Source of the DNA: Rickettsia endosymbiont of Bradysia coprophila
GTDB taxonomy: Bacteria; Pseudomonadota; Alphaproteobacteria; Rickettsiales; Rickettsiaceae
DNA: 64,000 nucleotides
Assembly (NCBI GenBank): GCA_019468145.1
Contig: JAHXDM010000010.1
Coordinates: forward strand, 124,001-188,000
Reading direction: 5' to 3'
Under the pieces are notes generated by a model. It was not told the origin of the DNA, ran no database searches, and worked only from the letters and a program-made list of their open reading frames with translations. A program made the translations under genes and the position numbers. Below, one piece after another: positions 49,301-58,100 of the stretch. How positions within the stretch are numbered: position 1 is the first letter of the stretch; every line of letters starts with the position of its first letter.

Positions 49301-49977
49301 TCCTCCACCTCTTTATTTACCCCAAGAGATATGCATAATAATACATCATGAGCATCATGATCATCAATGCTACTAAATAATACTTTATTGGTAGCAACTA
49401 GGGGAATAGCTAAATCTGTGGCTATTTTTATATAATCGGCCTCTATCAATTGTTCTATTGCTACATTATGGCGCATAATCTCCAAATAGAAACGATCCCC
49501 AAAAATACTTTGCAACTTAGTTGCCCAATAAATTGCTACATCACTTTTTTTAGCAATTAAGTTTTTACCAACCACTCCATCTAGGTAGCACGATAAAATA
49601 ATTAAGCCTTCATTCAATCGTACCAAATCTTCAAAAGTGATATGATTACAAATCTTACGATCATTTTGAGTAAAACTATCGCTTACAAGTTGAAGGAGAT
49701 TTTTATAACCTATTGCATCTTTAGCTATTAAGAGAATTTCACAAAAATCCCCTTTTTCAAAAGTAATATTGACAATAGCACCGTTGATAGCTTGCACTCC
49801 AGCTTTGGAGCTAGTTAAGGCAAATTCTAACGAACCGAATAAGTTACCCTTATCAGCTAAACAAATTGCTGGCATTTTATGTTTGTAGGCAAGCTCTACT
49901 ATTCTTTCAATAGTAAGAGCACTCTCCAGAAAGGAATATGAACTTTGGGTCCTTAAATGGACAAAATCAAACGGCAT
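46321..49977 (-). CDS. dnaE: DNA polymerase III alpha subunit, carrying an in-frame palindromic element
   Basis: Replicative polymerase. 1218 residues. PHP domain at 1-280 ([20 protein letters not shown]); palm with [16 protein letters not shown] and the catalytic [13 protein letters not shown]; fingers with [13 protein letters not shown] and [22 protein letters not shown] fold near 1020-1100 ([20 protein letters not shown]). Residues about 825-873, including [20 protein letters not shown], come from a 147-bp palindromic element and sit just before the conserved YALAAIKSV. This stretch has no counterpart in normal DnaE. The frame is kept, so the enzyme must tolerate the insert. Confidence 0.95.
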   Translation of the reverse strand: MPFDFVHLRTQSSYSFLESALTIERIVELAYKHKMPAICLADKGNLFGSLEFALTSSKAGVQAINGAIVNITFEKGDFCEILLIAKDAIGYKNLLQLVSDSFTQNDRKICNHITFEDLVRLNEGLIILSCYLDGVVGKNLIAKKSDVAIYWATKLQSIFGDRFYLEIMRHNVAIEQLIEADYIKIATDLAIPLVATNKVLFSSIDDHDAHDVLLCISLGVNKEVEERKKVSNACYFKSPKEMIELFKDLPQAIENTVYLAQRCHFMAHPNPPMLPNFASGNINEIDLIKKEAVAGLLARLNIKFKWENIPIDQHESITAQYLERLNYELDIICRMDFSGYFLIVSDFIKWCKTQGIMVGPGRGSGAGSVVAWSLLITDLDPLKFGLLFERFLNPERISMPDFDIDFCQERREEVINYVRSKYGDNKVGQIITFGKMQAKAVIKDVSRVLGLPYKYAEYLTELIPFNAVTPVTLNQAIKEVKELSAAARGKGLYNLEGQEELIKQVLDTSLVLEGLNRHASTHAAGIVIAGKDLVEIVPIYKDQNSQMLIVQYSMKYAEIAGLIKFDFLGLQTLTVITKCLELLKKQQIDIDFNNNLFDDKKTYELLCKGKTVGVFQFESPGMESALRRLQPDSIQDIIALGALYRPGPMDNIPTYIACKHGLQQPDYLHEMLKSILEETYGVVIYQEQVLEIAKVIANYTLGGADLLRRAMGKKIKSEMEEQEEIFVKGAMQNNISRQQAQSIFATVAKFAGYGFNKAHASAYGVISYQTAYLKANFLTEFLVAYLNLELNNHDKINLFIQEAKNNNIPIIAPNINLSMGYFNIRLLAEFASSREFVGDTELKSPSAYGSNSEDSSLGSLLQLPTEVELSKKSINETKCIVYALAAIKSVTLNFSQILELERARNGKFTSIMDFMERLPLKSINRKLLENLIKAGCFDELNNNRHQLLLSIPKLLAYASSYHAEKVSNQFSLIEVNTARNQVLVDNQVAEDHDISLDEFEVLGLFITLHPLAKYHELLSRFNVITSLNLQEDLPSGSSQIKIAGIIQKKDSRMSGRGRFITLQLSDQFGIFEITIYSEEVLKSFVHLLDVQSRVIAHCDLFKDSGGVRLIAKSFSTIEEIINETQRELKLYPQNPDELQKIVNLLQSRRQNESQNNSNKIGSTAIPKVAYSTSEASRNVQIILFLKVKYEDKFIAKIYLPKIFHLASADFPFLEQFMV
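47359..47505 (-). repeat. Palindromic element, family A, inside dnaE (147 bp, 49 codons)
   Basis: The ends are AGACTTCTTGGATAATTCTA and, inverted, AGACTTCTTGCAGAATTTGC, flanked by AAT on both sides (47356-47358 and 47506-47508). It is similar along its length to 50008-50149 (shared CCGTACGCTG, TCTCCT, CAAATT) and equal in length to 15833-15979. The encoded peptide with FVGDTE, AYG and LPTEVE resembles the peptides of the Rickettsia palindromic element type RPE1. Confidence 0.88.
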
Positions 49978-50007
49978 ATAAATAGTACTAATAGTTTATA
50001 TTTTATT

Positions 50008-50149
50008 AGACTTCGTGCATAATTCTACTCGAGATGGTAATTTGTGCATCGAATTCGGTGCGGGGATCCTCACGTACACCCCCGTACGCTGCGGTTTTGC
50101 TTCCTTAGTCTCCTTCAAATTTCCTACCAGAAGCAATTGCACGAAGTCT
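50008..50149. repeat. Palindromic element, family A, intergenic copy (142 bp)
   Basis: The ends are AGACTTCGTGCATAATTCTA and, inverted, AGACTTCGTGCAATTGCTTC, flanked by ATT on both sides (50005-50007 and 50150-50152). It lies between dnaE and ugd. The interior matches the copies in dnaE and at 15833. Confidence 0.88.
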
Positions 50150-50159
50150 ATTAATCATC

Positions 50160-51541
50160 TTACTTGACTCTCCCAAGGCAATAATATTTCAATCCCAAGG
50201 ACTCTAGCTTACTGGCATCCAGAATATTGCGTAAATCAATAATGATCGGCAGGCTAGTTTGAGAGCTAATGGCCTGCCAATCTAACTCTTTAAATTCCGG
50301 CCATTCAGTAGTAATTACTATTATATCACAATTTTGGCATGCACTAAGTGCTGTTTTAGCATAAAATATATTTTTATTATAATTTAATTTGTTTAAATAT
50401 TCTTTTGCCTGATCCATGCCCATAGGATCAAAGGTTTTAAGGATTGCTTTTCTTTCCAATAGAATTTTAATAATTTTAATGGCTGGGCTACTTCTAATAT
50501 CATCAGTTCCTGCTTTAAAAGTAAGCCCCAGGATAGTGATAGTTTTATTAGTAAAATTTATTTCTGGTGGTAAGTTATCTTCGGCAATAGGGGAAGAGTG
50601 TTATTAAGGAGATGGTTATTATTTTGTATAATATAATATATTTTTTTAACCATATCATATGGTCTTTGATCATTACTCTTGATAACCGTCTCAATTATTT
50701 TACTTGTTGCTTGAAATGTTTTAGCTATTTGAGAAAGTGCTAAGAGATCTTTAGGGAGACATGAACCACCAAAACCTGGGCTAACCTGTAAAAATTCGGT
50801 TCCTATTCTTTTATCCAAGCCCACAGCATAGGTTAAATCTTGGATATTTGCTTCAGTTTTCTCGCATAAATTGGCCATTTCATTAGTAAAAGCAATTTTT
50901 GTGGCTAAAAAAGAGTTGGCAGCATATTTTGCTAGTTCGGCAGTTACTAAATCAGTACTAACTAACTTGATATTTCTACTAGTTAACGGGAGATAAATTT
51001 TCTTTAGTAAATCTTCAGCAAATTTGCTATTTGTACCAATTAATATTCTATCAGGATTTAAAAAATCATCTACTGCATTGCCTTCTCTTAAGAATTCAGG
51101 ATTTGAGGCAATAGGGAAAGGCAAATTTTTTTCTTTTAGGTAGCTAATAATTTGATTACAAGTTGTAGGAGGCACCGTTGATTTAATAACAATTAGGCAA
51201 TCCTTTTTAATCCACTGCCCTAGCTGATCGATAGCTGAAAAAATATATTGTAAATTTGCTCCTCCAGAAGGAAGAGGGGGAGTGCCAACAGTAATAAATA
51301 CTGCCTGAGAATTTTGTAATTCACCACTATAAGTATCAACAAATTTTAATTGACCAGATTTTGCTAAAGTAGGTAAATATTGTTCAAGTTTTGGTTCATA
51401 AATGGGTAAGATATTTTCTTTAAGTTGGACAATTTTCTGAGTATCAGTATCTAAACATGTAACATTGTGTCCTAAATAACTCATCATTATTCCTGATACT
51501 AACCCTACATAACCAGTACCTACAAAAGTGATGTTATTCAT
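50160..51541 (-). pseudogene. ugd: UDP-glucose 6-dehydrogenase, one frameshift
   Basis: Oxidises UDP-glucose to UDP-glucuronate for surface polysaccharide. The first 320 codons (from 51541) contain the NAD site ITFVGTGYVGLVSGIMMSYL, VIKSTVPPTTC, and the catalytic Cys in SPGFGGSCLPKDLLAL. The frame then changes within 50582-50601, at CTTCCCC, and the C-terminal UDP-binding domain continues (NKTITILGLTFKAGTDDIRS, FDPMGMDQAKEYL) to a normal end at 50160. All domains are otherwise complete. A single indel at a C-run may be a recent mutation or an assembly error. Confidence 0.85.
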
Positions 51542-51543
51542 AA

Positions 51544-51650
51544 TATACTCCTCTGATATGAATTTGCATGCGTTGTTCTCAATGCTCTTCTAGATTTTAC
51601 TAAGTCTCTACCCTCACGCAAGGCAGCAAAATCATCTTAAGAGGAGTATA
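51544..51650 (-). repeat. Palindromic element, family B, intergenic copy (107 bp)
   Basis: The left end TATACTCCTCTGATATGAAT matches the inverse of the right end TATACTCCTCTTAAGATGAT. It is inverted relative to the copy in holB and of the same length. It lies just upstream of the ugd start codon, so it forms that gene's 5' leader. Confidence 0.85.
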
Positions 51651-51789
51651 GCTCCGCAAACTTAAAATAAATGTTAAAAGATATTTCAATAAATTTGAAG
51701 TTTTAAAATTTTTAAGCTAACTTCTATTATTGAATGGACTATTAATGATCAATTAAAAAACCTATGAACTGACGTTAGCTTAAGGAGCT

Positions 51790-52587
51790 TTATTTATTGA
51801 CACTCATGCCCATTGTCGTGTTAAACCCGCAATCTACGTAATGTATTTCCCCGGTGACACCAGCAGCCAAATCACTAAGTAGATATAATGCAGCACCGGC
51901 CACATCTTGTTGGGTAGTATTTTTTCGTAAAGGAGCCGTAGATTCATGCATAGATAACATACTTTTAAAATCATTAATCCCGCTAGATGCCAGCGTTTTA
52001 ATAGGACCAGCAGAGATAGCATTTACGCGAATATTATTAGGACCCATATCAGTTGCTAGATATTTTACACTAGATTCCAGTGCAGCTTTAGCAACGCCCA
52101 TCACATTATAGTTAGGCACTACTTTTTGAGCTCCATAATAAGTTAAAGTGAGGATACTTCCACCATTTTGCATTAAAGGCTCTGCCCGTTTGGCAAAAGC
52201 TGTTAAAGAATAACAAGAAATATGCATACTATTTAAAAAATTAGATAATGTGGTATCGATATATCTACCTTTCAACTCATTTCTATCAGAAAAAGCTATA
52301 GAATGTACCAGAAAATCAAGTTTTCCCCATTTTTTTCGGATTGTTTCAAATAAATCATCCATAGATTTTTCATCTGTTACATCACATGGCATTACAAAAT
52401 CACAATTTATCTCTTCCGCAAGAGGCATAACACGTTTTTTTAGGATTTCTCCTTGATATGTCAAGGCCAAATTTGCGCCATGGGCTTTAGCTAGTTGAGC
52501 AATAGCCCAAGATATTGATAGATTATTAGCAACTCCTGTGATTAGGCCAGTTTTACCTTGGAGTAAGCCTGTGATATTAGTTTGCAT
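51790..52587 (-). CDS. fabI: Enoyl-ACP reductase (NADH) FabI
   Basis: Last step of each fatty-acid elongation cycle. About 265 residues from the ATG at 52587 (GGGA upstream); an ATG four codons earlier is possible. The NAD site is GLITGVANNLSISWAIAQ, with LVHSIAFSDR, the catalytic Tyr/Lys pair in LTLTYYGAQKVVPNYNVMGVAKAA, and ISAGPIKTLASSGI. The family often has TYLGAERVVPNYN; here it is TYYGAQ. It is the last gene of the mnmG-rsmG-parA-parB-tal-fabI run, about 20 bp after tal. Confidence 0.93.
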   Translation of the reverse strand: MQTNITGLLQGKTGLITGVANNLSISWAIAQLAKAHGANLALTYQGEILKKRVMPLAEEINCDFVMPCDVTDEKSMDDLFETIRKKWGKLDFLVHSIAFSDRNELKGRYIDTTLSNFLNSMHISCYSLTAFAKRAEPLMQNGGSILTLTYYGAQKVVPNYNVMGVAKAALESSVKYLATDMGPNNIRVNAISAGPIKTLASSGINDFKSMLSMHESTAPLRKNTTQQDVAGAALYLLSDLAAGVTGEIHYVDCGFNTTMGMSVNK

Positions 52588-52609
52588 AGATCGTCCCATT
52601 GTTAAAGAT

Positions 52610-53266
52610 TTATATTATTATTCCCGAATGATTCCAATCATTATTAAAGATTTCTAGGCCTGATTCTGTTAATGGGTGGATTAAAAGTTGTTTAATAACT
52701 TTACCAGGCATTGTGACCACATCTGCTCCAATCATCGCACATTGATAGACATGTTGAGGAGTTCTTATGGAAGCAGCAAGGATTTTTGTTGGCAAATGGT
52801 CTTTATAATTGTTATAAACCTGTCTTATATCTTTTATTAAATTAATTCCCTCTTGATTTATATCATCTAATCTACCTATAAAAGGTGATATATATGTTGC
52901 TCCTGCCTTGGCTGCAATAAGAGCTTGGTTAACCGAAAAGCACAAAGTCATATTTACTTTTTTACCTTTCGAAGAAAAATACTTGCAGGCTTTAATGCCG
53001 TCCCATGTTACTGGTAGTTTTATCACAATATTATGGGCCATTTCTAAAATTTTATTACCTTCAGTAATCATATTATCACAATCATTAGCTATTACTTCAA
53101 TGCTTACATCTGTATGGATAATTTCGCATATTTTAGTAATGGTAGATCTAAAATCATTTTTTGTTTTGGATAATAAAGAAGGATTAGTAGTTAGGCCATC
53201 CATTATACCTAGTTGGCTAATTTCCTTAATTTCATTAATATCAGCACTATCTAAAAAAAATTTCAT
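52610..53266 (-). CDS. tal: Transaldolase (short TalC/FSA-like type)
   Basis: Moves a dihydroxyacetone unit between sugar phosphates in the non-oxidative pentose phosphate pathway. 218 residues, the short form. It starts MKFFLDSADINEI, with DGLTTNPSLLSK, the Schiff-base Lys in NIVIKLPVTWDGIKA, NMTLCFSVNQALIAAKAGAT and SPFIGRLDD. It begins one base after the parB stop, so it belongs to the partition operon. Classical Rickettsia lack this pathway, so its presence is informative for classification. Distinction from fructose-6-phosphate aldolase cannot be made by sequence reading alone. Confidence 0.88.
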   Translation of the reverse strand: MKFFLDSADINEIKEISQLGIMDGLTTNPSLLSKTKNDFRSTITKICEIIHTDVSIEVIANDCDNMITEGNKILEMAHNIVIKLPVTWDGIKACKYFSSKGKKVNMTLCFSVNQALIAAKAGATYISPFIGRLDDINQEGINLIKDIRQVYNNYKDHLPTKILAASIRTPQHVYQCAMIGADVVTMPGKVIKQLLIHPLTESGLEIFNNDWNHSGIII

Positions 53267-53267
53267 C

Positions 53268-54143
53268 TTAACTTAACCTCGATAAAATTGAATCAAGTTC
53301 ATCTAAATTACTATAATGAAATATTAACCTGCCGCCAACTGGATAATCTTCAATGGTTATTTTGATATTAAACTTTTCTGATAATGATTTCGCTAATAAT
53401 TGCAAGTCATTCTCTTTATTCCCTTCTTTTAAAAACTTTTGTCCTATCCGTTTGTCACGGTCTGGAGAATTCGTATATTCATTTTTACTCCAATTTCTTA
53501 CTAGCTCTTCAGTTTGGCGGACATTCAATTCATGTTCAATAATATATGTAGCAACTAATTCTGCTTGCGGGTGATTTACCAAACACCGCGCGTGTCCCAT
53601 AGTTAGCAATCCTTCATTAATTTTATCTTTTATAGAGTTAGGCAACTGGTTTAATCTTAATAAATTAGCTATATGGCTACGGCTTTTACTAAGTTTTTCT
53701 GCTAATTGTTCTTGAGTGTAACCAAATTCTCTAATTAAACGTTCAAAGCCTTCCGATTCTTCCATCACTGATAGACCTTCTCTTTGAATATTCTCAATCA
53801 GAGCTATTTCTATGATTTCTCTAGCATCTAAATCTTTTATAATTACTGGGATATCCTGCATTTTTGCTATTTTACAAGCTCGCCAGCGTCTTTCACCAGC
53901 TACAATTTTATATTTCCCATCGCTAGCAGCTGGGCTAACAATAATCGGTTGTAGCAAACCATTATTACTTATAGAATCTGCCAATTCTTTTATTTTATCA
54001 TATTCAAATTTTTTCCTTGGCTGCTCTTCTCGAGCGGCAATTTCATCTATATCTACAATTTTTACTAGTTCATCTTTTTCTAGATTAAACACATTTTCAC
54101 CCAGTAGAGCAGACAACCCTTTACCTAAGCCTTTATTTTTCAT
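53268..54143 (-). CDS. parB: Chromosome partitioning protein ParB
   Basis: Binds parS sites and spreads on DNA as a CTP-dependent clamp. 291 residues. It starts KNKGLGKGLSALLG, the ParA-contact region. The CTP-binding boxes are EEQPRKKFEYD and VAGERRWRACKIA, then the N-engagement segment ENIQREGLSVMEESEGF. The helix-turn-helix is YTQEQLAEKLSKSRSHIANL. The C-terminal dimerisation part is normal. The start overlaps the parA stop by four bases (ATGA). Confidence 0.95.
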   Translation of the reverse strand: MKNKGLGKGLSALLGENVFNLEKDELVKIVDIDEIAAREEQPRKKFEYDKIKELADSISNNGLLQPIIVSPAASDGKYKIVAGERRWRACKIAKMQDIPVIIKDLDAREIIEIALIENIQREGLSVMEESEGFERLIREFGYTQEQLAEKLSKSRSHIANLLRLNQLPNSIKDKINEGLLTMGHARCLVNHPQAELVATYIIEHELNVRQTEELVRNWSKNEYTNSPDRDKRIGQKFLKEGNKENDLQLLAKSLSEKFNIKITIEDYPVGGRLIFHYSNLDELDSILSRLS

Positions 54144-54904
54144 ATATTTCTACCTAAAAGTTCTTTTGTTAATTCCATATAAGCAATGGAACCAATACAT
54201 TTATGATCATAAATAATTGCCGGTTGACCATATGACGGAGCTTCTGAAAGCTTTACATTTCTGGGAATAACCGTTCTAAATACCAACTTCCCTAAACATT
54301 TTCTTACATCGTCTTCTACTTGCTCTGTCAAACGATTACGTTTATCATACATAGTAAATAAAATGCCTGCAATTTTTATTTTAGGGTTTAAATTTTTTCC
54401 TATAATTTTAATCGTTTTCAATAAATGACTCAGCCCTTCTAAAGAATAAAAATCGCATTGCATCGGAATGATAACTTCATCACAAGCTGTTAATGCATTA
54501 ACTGTAAGTAAATTAAGAGAAGGAGGACAATCTATAATAATATAATCGTATTTCCCCACCACTTTACCTAACGAAATTGACAATAAATATTCGCGTTTTT
54601 TAAAGTTTAATAAATCTGATTCTGCTCCTGATAAATTAGTGTTAGAGGAGACTAGATGTAAATTGGGAATGTTAGTAGTTAGGATAGCTTCTTCAATTAA
54701 TTTTGAACCAATTAAAACTTGATAAATAGTAACTTTCCTATGGCCGTGTTTAATACCGAAACCTGTACTACTATTCCCTTGAGGGTCAAGGTCTATTACT
54801 AGAATTTTTTTATCCATTGCAGCTAAAGCCGTAGATAAATTTACACTAGTAGTAGTTTTGGCGACCCCACCTTTTTGATTGACTATTGCAATGATTTTAG
54901 TCAT
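54140..54904 (-). CDS. parA: Chromosome partitioning ATPase ParA (Soj)
   Basis: 254 residues. The deviant Walker A is NQKGGVAKTTTSVNLS, with DLDPQGNSSTGFG, the Walker B YIIIDCPPSLNLLT and VIIPMQCDFYSLEGLSHLL. It forms gradients on the nucleoid that move ParB-parS complexes. Its ATG overlaps the rsmG stop (ATGA), and parB overlaps its own stop, so translation is coupled throughout. Confidence 0.95.
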   Translation of the reverse strand: MTKIIAIVNQKGGVAKTTTSVNLSTALAAMDKKILVIDLDPQGNSSTGFGIKHGHRKVTIYQVLIGSKLIEEAILTTNIPNLHLVSSNTNLSGAESDLLNFKKREYLLSISLGKVVGKYDYIIIDCPPSLNLLTVNALTACDEVIIPMQCDFYSLEGLSHLLKTIKIIGKNLNPKIKIAGILFTMYDKRNRLTEQVEDDVRKCLGKLVFRTVIPRNVKLSEAPSYGQPAIIYDHKCIGSIAYMELTKELLGRNI

Positions 54905-55479
54905 GTCATTCTTTTTACTTCTAAAACTTTACTATTATTGGAAGTTATACTCTCATATGCTAAGTAATCAAAAGCCCATTTTTTGTGAGCTTCATCAATT
55001 TCTTTCTGATATTCTTTACCCTTAAGTAATAAATATTTATCCCTTACTCTAATATTTTGTGTATTAATCAATATCTTATCTAACTGTGAAAAAGCTCTAG
55101 AGGTTAATATATCACAATCTAATACAATATTCTCTATTCTTTTATTAACAACAGTTATTTTATTATTAGAAAATTGGGACGTCTGTAATAAAAAAGCTGA
55201 TTTTCTCACATCAGATTCAATTAAAGTAACATTTTTCACTCCAGCAATAGACAACACTACCCCAGGGAAACCTCCTCCTGAACCAACATCCACTATATGT
55301 ATATTTAAATTATTTATATATTTCATTAACTGTAAAGAATCTAAGATATGTCTTTCCCATAACTCATTTTCACTCCTATAAGAAACTAAATTAATTACCT
55401 TATTCCATTTCAATATTAGGGATTGATATTTTTTTAACGCTTCTACCGTTCCACATGAAACTTTCTCAATATCATACAT
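54901..55479 (-). CDS. rsmG: 16S rRNA (guanine-N7) methyltransferase RsmG
   Basis: 192 residues, slightly short for the family. It methylates G527 of 16S rRNA. The SAM site is IVDVGSGGGFPGVVLSI, preceded by LWERHILDSLQLMKYI and followed by TLIESDVRKSAFLLQ and the NKRIENI/SRAFSQLDKI segments. The start codon shares a base with the mnmG stop (TAATG). A parS-like site lies in its first codons. Confidence 0.93.
   Translation of the reverse strand: MYDIEKVSCGTVEALKKYQSLILKWNKVINLVSYRSENELWERHILDSLQLMKYINNLNIHIVDVGSGGGFPGVVLSIAGVKNVTLIESDVRKSAFLLQTSQFSNNKITVVNKRIENIVLDCDILTSRAFSQLDKILINTQNIRVRDKYLLLKGKEYQKEIDEAHKKWAFDYLAYESITSNNSKVLEVKRMT
55447..55462. promoter_or_regulatory. Candidate parS site (ParB binding)
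   Basis: CGTTCCACATGAAACT agrees with the common parS form TGTTCCACGTGAAACA at 13 of 16 positions. It is inside rsmG, about 540 bp upstream of parA. parS sites within or next to the gid-par genes are usual. Confidence 0.55.
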
Positions 55480-57329
55480 TAATTTTTGTATTTTGTTTTA
55501 ATATAAATTATAATAGCTGTTAAAGCTGCCGGCGTAATACCTGATATTCGTCTAGCTGCCCCTATAGTACCAGGACGATGGTAGTGAAGTTTTTCTTTCA
55601 CCTCGGTAGATAAACTAGGGATTAGAAAATAGTTAATGTTTTCATCTATAATTTCAGCTTCTTCTTCTTTAAATAATTGAATATCAGCATTTTGCCGAGT
55701 TAAGTAAGAAGAATATTTTGATTCTATCCTAATGTAATTAAGTAATTTCTTATCTATTGGGGAAAGCTCAGGAAAAATTTCTATTATTTTGTTTATATCT
55801 AAATTTGGCAGTCCTAACAAATTAAAAGCAGTTTTATAGGAACCATCTTGAGAAGTTGTTATTCCAAAATTTATTAACTTAGAAGTAGTTATAGAAAGAG
55901 TGTTAGTAATAATTTTTGCTTTCTGAAGAGCTGCATATTTTTTTTTAAATATTTCTTTCCGTAATTTACCTACTATTCCACGATCGACAGCAATTTGGGT
56001 AAGTCTCAAATCAGCATTATCTGCTCTAACTGAAAGCCTATATTCTGATCTCGAAGTAAATATTCTATAAGGTTCAATTGTGCCAAGCGTAATTAAATCG
56101 TCAATCATAACACCAATGTAAGCATCCGCCCGTGTTAAAATAAAGTATGGTTGTTTTTTTACTGATAAAGCTGCGTTAATACCAGCAATTATTCCTTGCC
56201 CGGCAGCTTCTTCATAACCAGTAGTACCATTAATTTGGCCAGCAAAATATAGACCCTTAATTTTTTTTGTTTCAAGAGTTGCCTTGAGTCCTTTAGGATC
56301 AATATAATCATACTCTATTGCATATCCTGGCCGTAGCATAGTTGCACTCTTAAGACCAGGAATTGTTGCTAGTAATTGGAGTTGCACCTCTTCAGGTAAG
56401 GAAGTAGATATTCCATTAGGATAGACAGTATAGTCATCTAACCCCTCTGGTTCTAAAAATAATTGATGGCTTAATTTAGCACTAAATCTAGTAACTTTAT
56501 CTTCAATAGATGGACAATATCTTGGCCCCCTTCCTTCTATTTGACCAGAATACATAGCGGATTTATCTAAATTATTTCTAATGATAGCATGGGTTTGCTC
56601 AGTCGTTCTAGTAATAAAGCAGTTTATTTGTTTTACTTTAACAACCTCTGTAAGTTCTGAAAAAGGCCTAGGAATAATATCTCCAGGTTGAATCCCTACT
56701 TCATTGTAGTCAATTGTTCTCCCATCTATTCTCGGCGGGGTCCCTGTTTTTAACCTACCTAACACAAATCCTAATGTTTTTAAGGTATTTGCTAAACCAT
56801 AGGAAGGGTTTTCTCCCACCCTACCTGCTGGTATTTTTTGAGTTCCAATATGTATTAGACCTGATAAAAAGGTTCCGGTAGTTAATACAACTTTTTGGCA
56901 TGCAATTCTAGTACCATTATCTAAAATGACTGCTTTTATTTCAGAATTGTAAATTTCTATATCTTCTACTGATGCATATAAAATAGTTAAATTTGGATGA
57001 TTTATTAAAGCATCATACATAGCATTTTTATAAAGTTTTCTATCAGCTTGAGCCCGCGGACCCCACACTGCTGGTCCTTTACTCTCATTTAACATTTTAT
57101 AATGAATACCTGCCTGATCTATTACCCTTCCCATAAGGCCATCAAGGGCATCAATCTCTTTTACTAAAGTACCTTTTGCAACGCCCCCTATCGCAGGATT
57201 ACAAGACATTTCTCCAAGATTTTCGGGTTTTAAAGTTATTAAAAGAGTGTCAATACCAAGACGTGCCGATGCTGACGCTGCTTCACAGCCTGCATGACCA
57301 CCTCCAATAACTATAACGCTATGCTTCAT
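55479..57329 (-). CDS. mnmG: tRNA uridine-5-carboxymethylaminomethyl modification enzyme MnmG (GidA)
   Basis: With MnmE it modifies U34 of tRNAs. 616 residues. The FAD site is [19 protein letters not shown]; the family boxes [40 protein letters not shown] (second dinucleotide region) and [20 protein letters not shown] are all present. The C-terminus carries the MnmE-contact helices and [14 protein letters not shown]. First gene of the partition operon; 268 bp of non-coding DNA lie upstream. Confidence 0.96.
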   Translation of the reverse strand: MKHSVIVIGGGHAGCEAASASARLGIDTLLITLKPENLGEMSCNPAIGGVAKGTLVKEIDALDGLMGRVIDQAGIHYKMLNESKGPAVWGPRAQADRKLYKNAMYDALINHPNLTILYASVEDIEIYNSEIKAVILDNGTRIACQKVVLTTGTFLSGLIHIGTQKIPAGRVGENPSYGLANTLKTLGFVLGRLKTGTPPRIDGRTIDYNEVGIQPGDIIPRPFSELTEVVKVKQINCFITRTTEQTHAIIRNNLDKSAMYSGQIEGRGPRYCPSIEDKVTRFSAKLSHQLFLEPEGLDDYTVYPNGISTSLPEEVQLQLLATIPGLKSATMLRPGYAIEYDYIDPKGLKATLETKKIKGLYFAGQINGTTGYEEAAGQGIIAGINAALSVKKQPYFILTRADAYIGVMIDDLITLGTIEPYRIFTSRSEYRLSVRADNADLRLTQIAVDRGIVGKLRKEIFKKKYAALQKAKIITNTLSITTSKLINFGITTSQDGSYKTAFNLLGLPNLDINKIIEIFPELSPIDKKLLNYIRIESKYSSYLTRQNADIQLFKEEEAEIIDENINYFLIPSLSTEVKEKLHYHRPGTIGAARRISGITPAALTAIIIYIKTKYKN

Positions 57330-57597
57330 ATATTAATATTACCTAAAAATTAAATATATTACAAAATAAATAAGAAAAGTTAGTATATTTTTAATAAACT
57401 ACTATGATTCACTAATGCAGTGAAGAAGTTACAGAAGGAAAAAGTCTAAGTGATATGTTATAGTAATTAATAATGTACTTTAAAAGTTCGTTACCCTTAA
57501 CTTAGCATCTTCTAGCCTTCACGCCTTTTCTGGCAGCATCCCTAAAAGTTACCTAGAGCGACAAAGTTACCAAAATATACTTAAGTTAAGTAAACTA
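57330..57597. other. Intergenic stretch upstream of mnmG
   Basis: No gene or repeat was recognised. It should contain the promoter of the mnmG operon. The segment TCTAGCCTTCACGCCTTTTCTGG type sequence near 57509 is more GC-rich than its surroundings but matches nothing else in the window. Confidence 0.4.
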
Positions 57598-58017
57598 TTA
57601 ATCTAAAATTTCTTGTTGTTTAAAAAAGAAATTTATTTCTCTTTGCGCACTTTCTAAACTATCAGAACCATGTATACTATTAGCCTCAATGCTTTCTGCA
57701 AAATCTTTTCTAATAGTCCCAACTTTAGCATCACTTGGATTAGTTGCTCCCATTATTTCACGGTTTCTCATCACAGCATTTTCTCCTTTAAGAACTTGTA
57801 ATACTACCGGTCCTGAAGTAATATACTCTACTAAACTATTAAAAAATCCTTTAGATTGATGTTCTTGGTAAAAAATTTCTGCCTGCTCTTTAGATAACAG
57901 CACCATTTTTTGAGCTACTATTTTTAGATCTTTTTCTAAATAAGAATTAATTTTACCAATTAAATTTCTTGTTGTAGCATCGGGCTTAATCATTGAAAAT
58001 GTATATTCGTAAGACAC
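57598..58017 (-). CDS. ndk: Nucleoside diphosphate kinase
   Basis: Balances nucleoside triphosphates by phosphate transfer through a histidine. 139 residues, normal length. It starts [20 protein letters not shown]. The active-site His is in [20 protein letters not shown]. It is upstream of mnmG on the same strand, the same order as in rickettsial genomes. Confidence 0.96.
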   Translation of the reverse strand: MSYEYTFSMIKPDATTRNLIGKINSYLEKDLKIVAQKMVLLSKEQAEIFYQEHQSKGFFNSLVEYITSGPVVLQVLKGENAVMRNREIMGATNPSDAKVGTIRKDFAESIEANSIHGSDSLESAQREINFFFKQQEILD

Positions 58018-58100
58018 TATGAACCTATATTATGTTTTATTGTCAATATTTATATAATTTTTTAATTTTTAGCAAGTAAATTCTATCAATTTACTATTAA

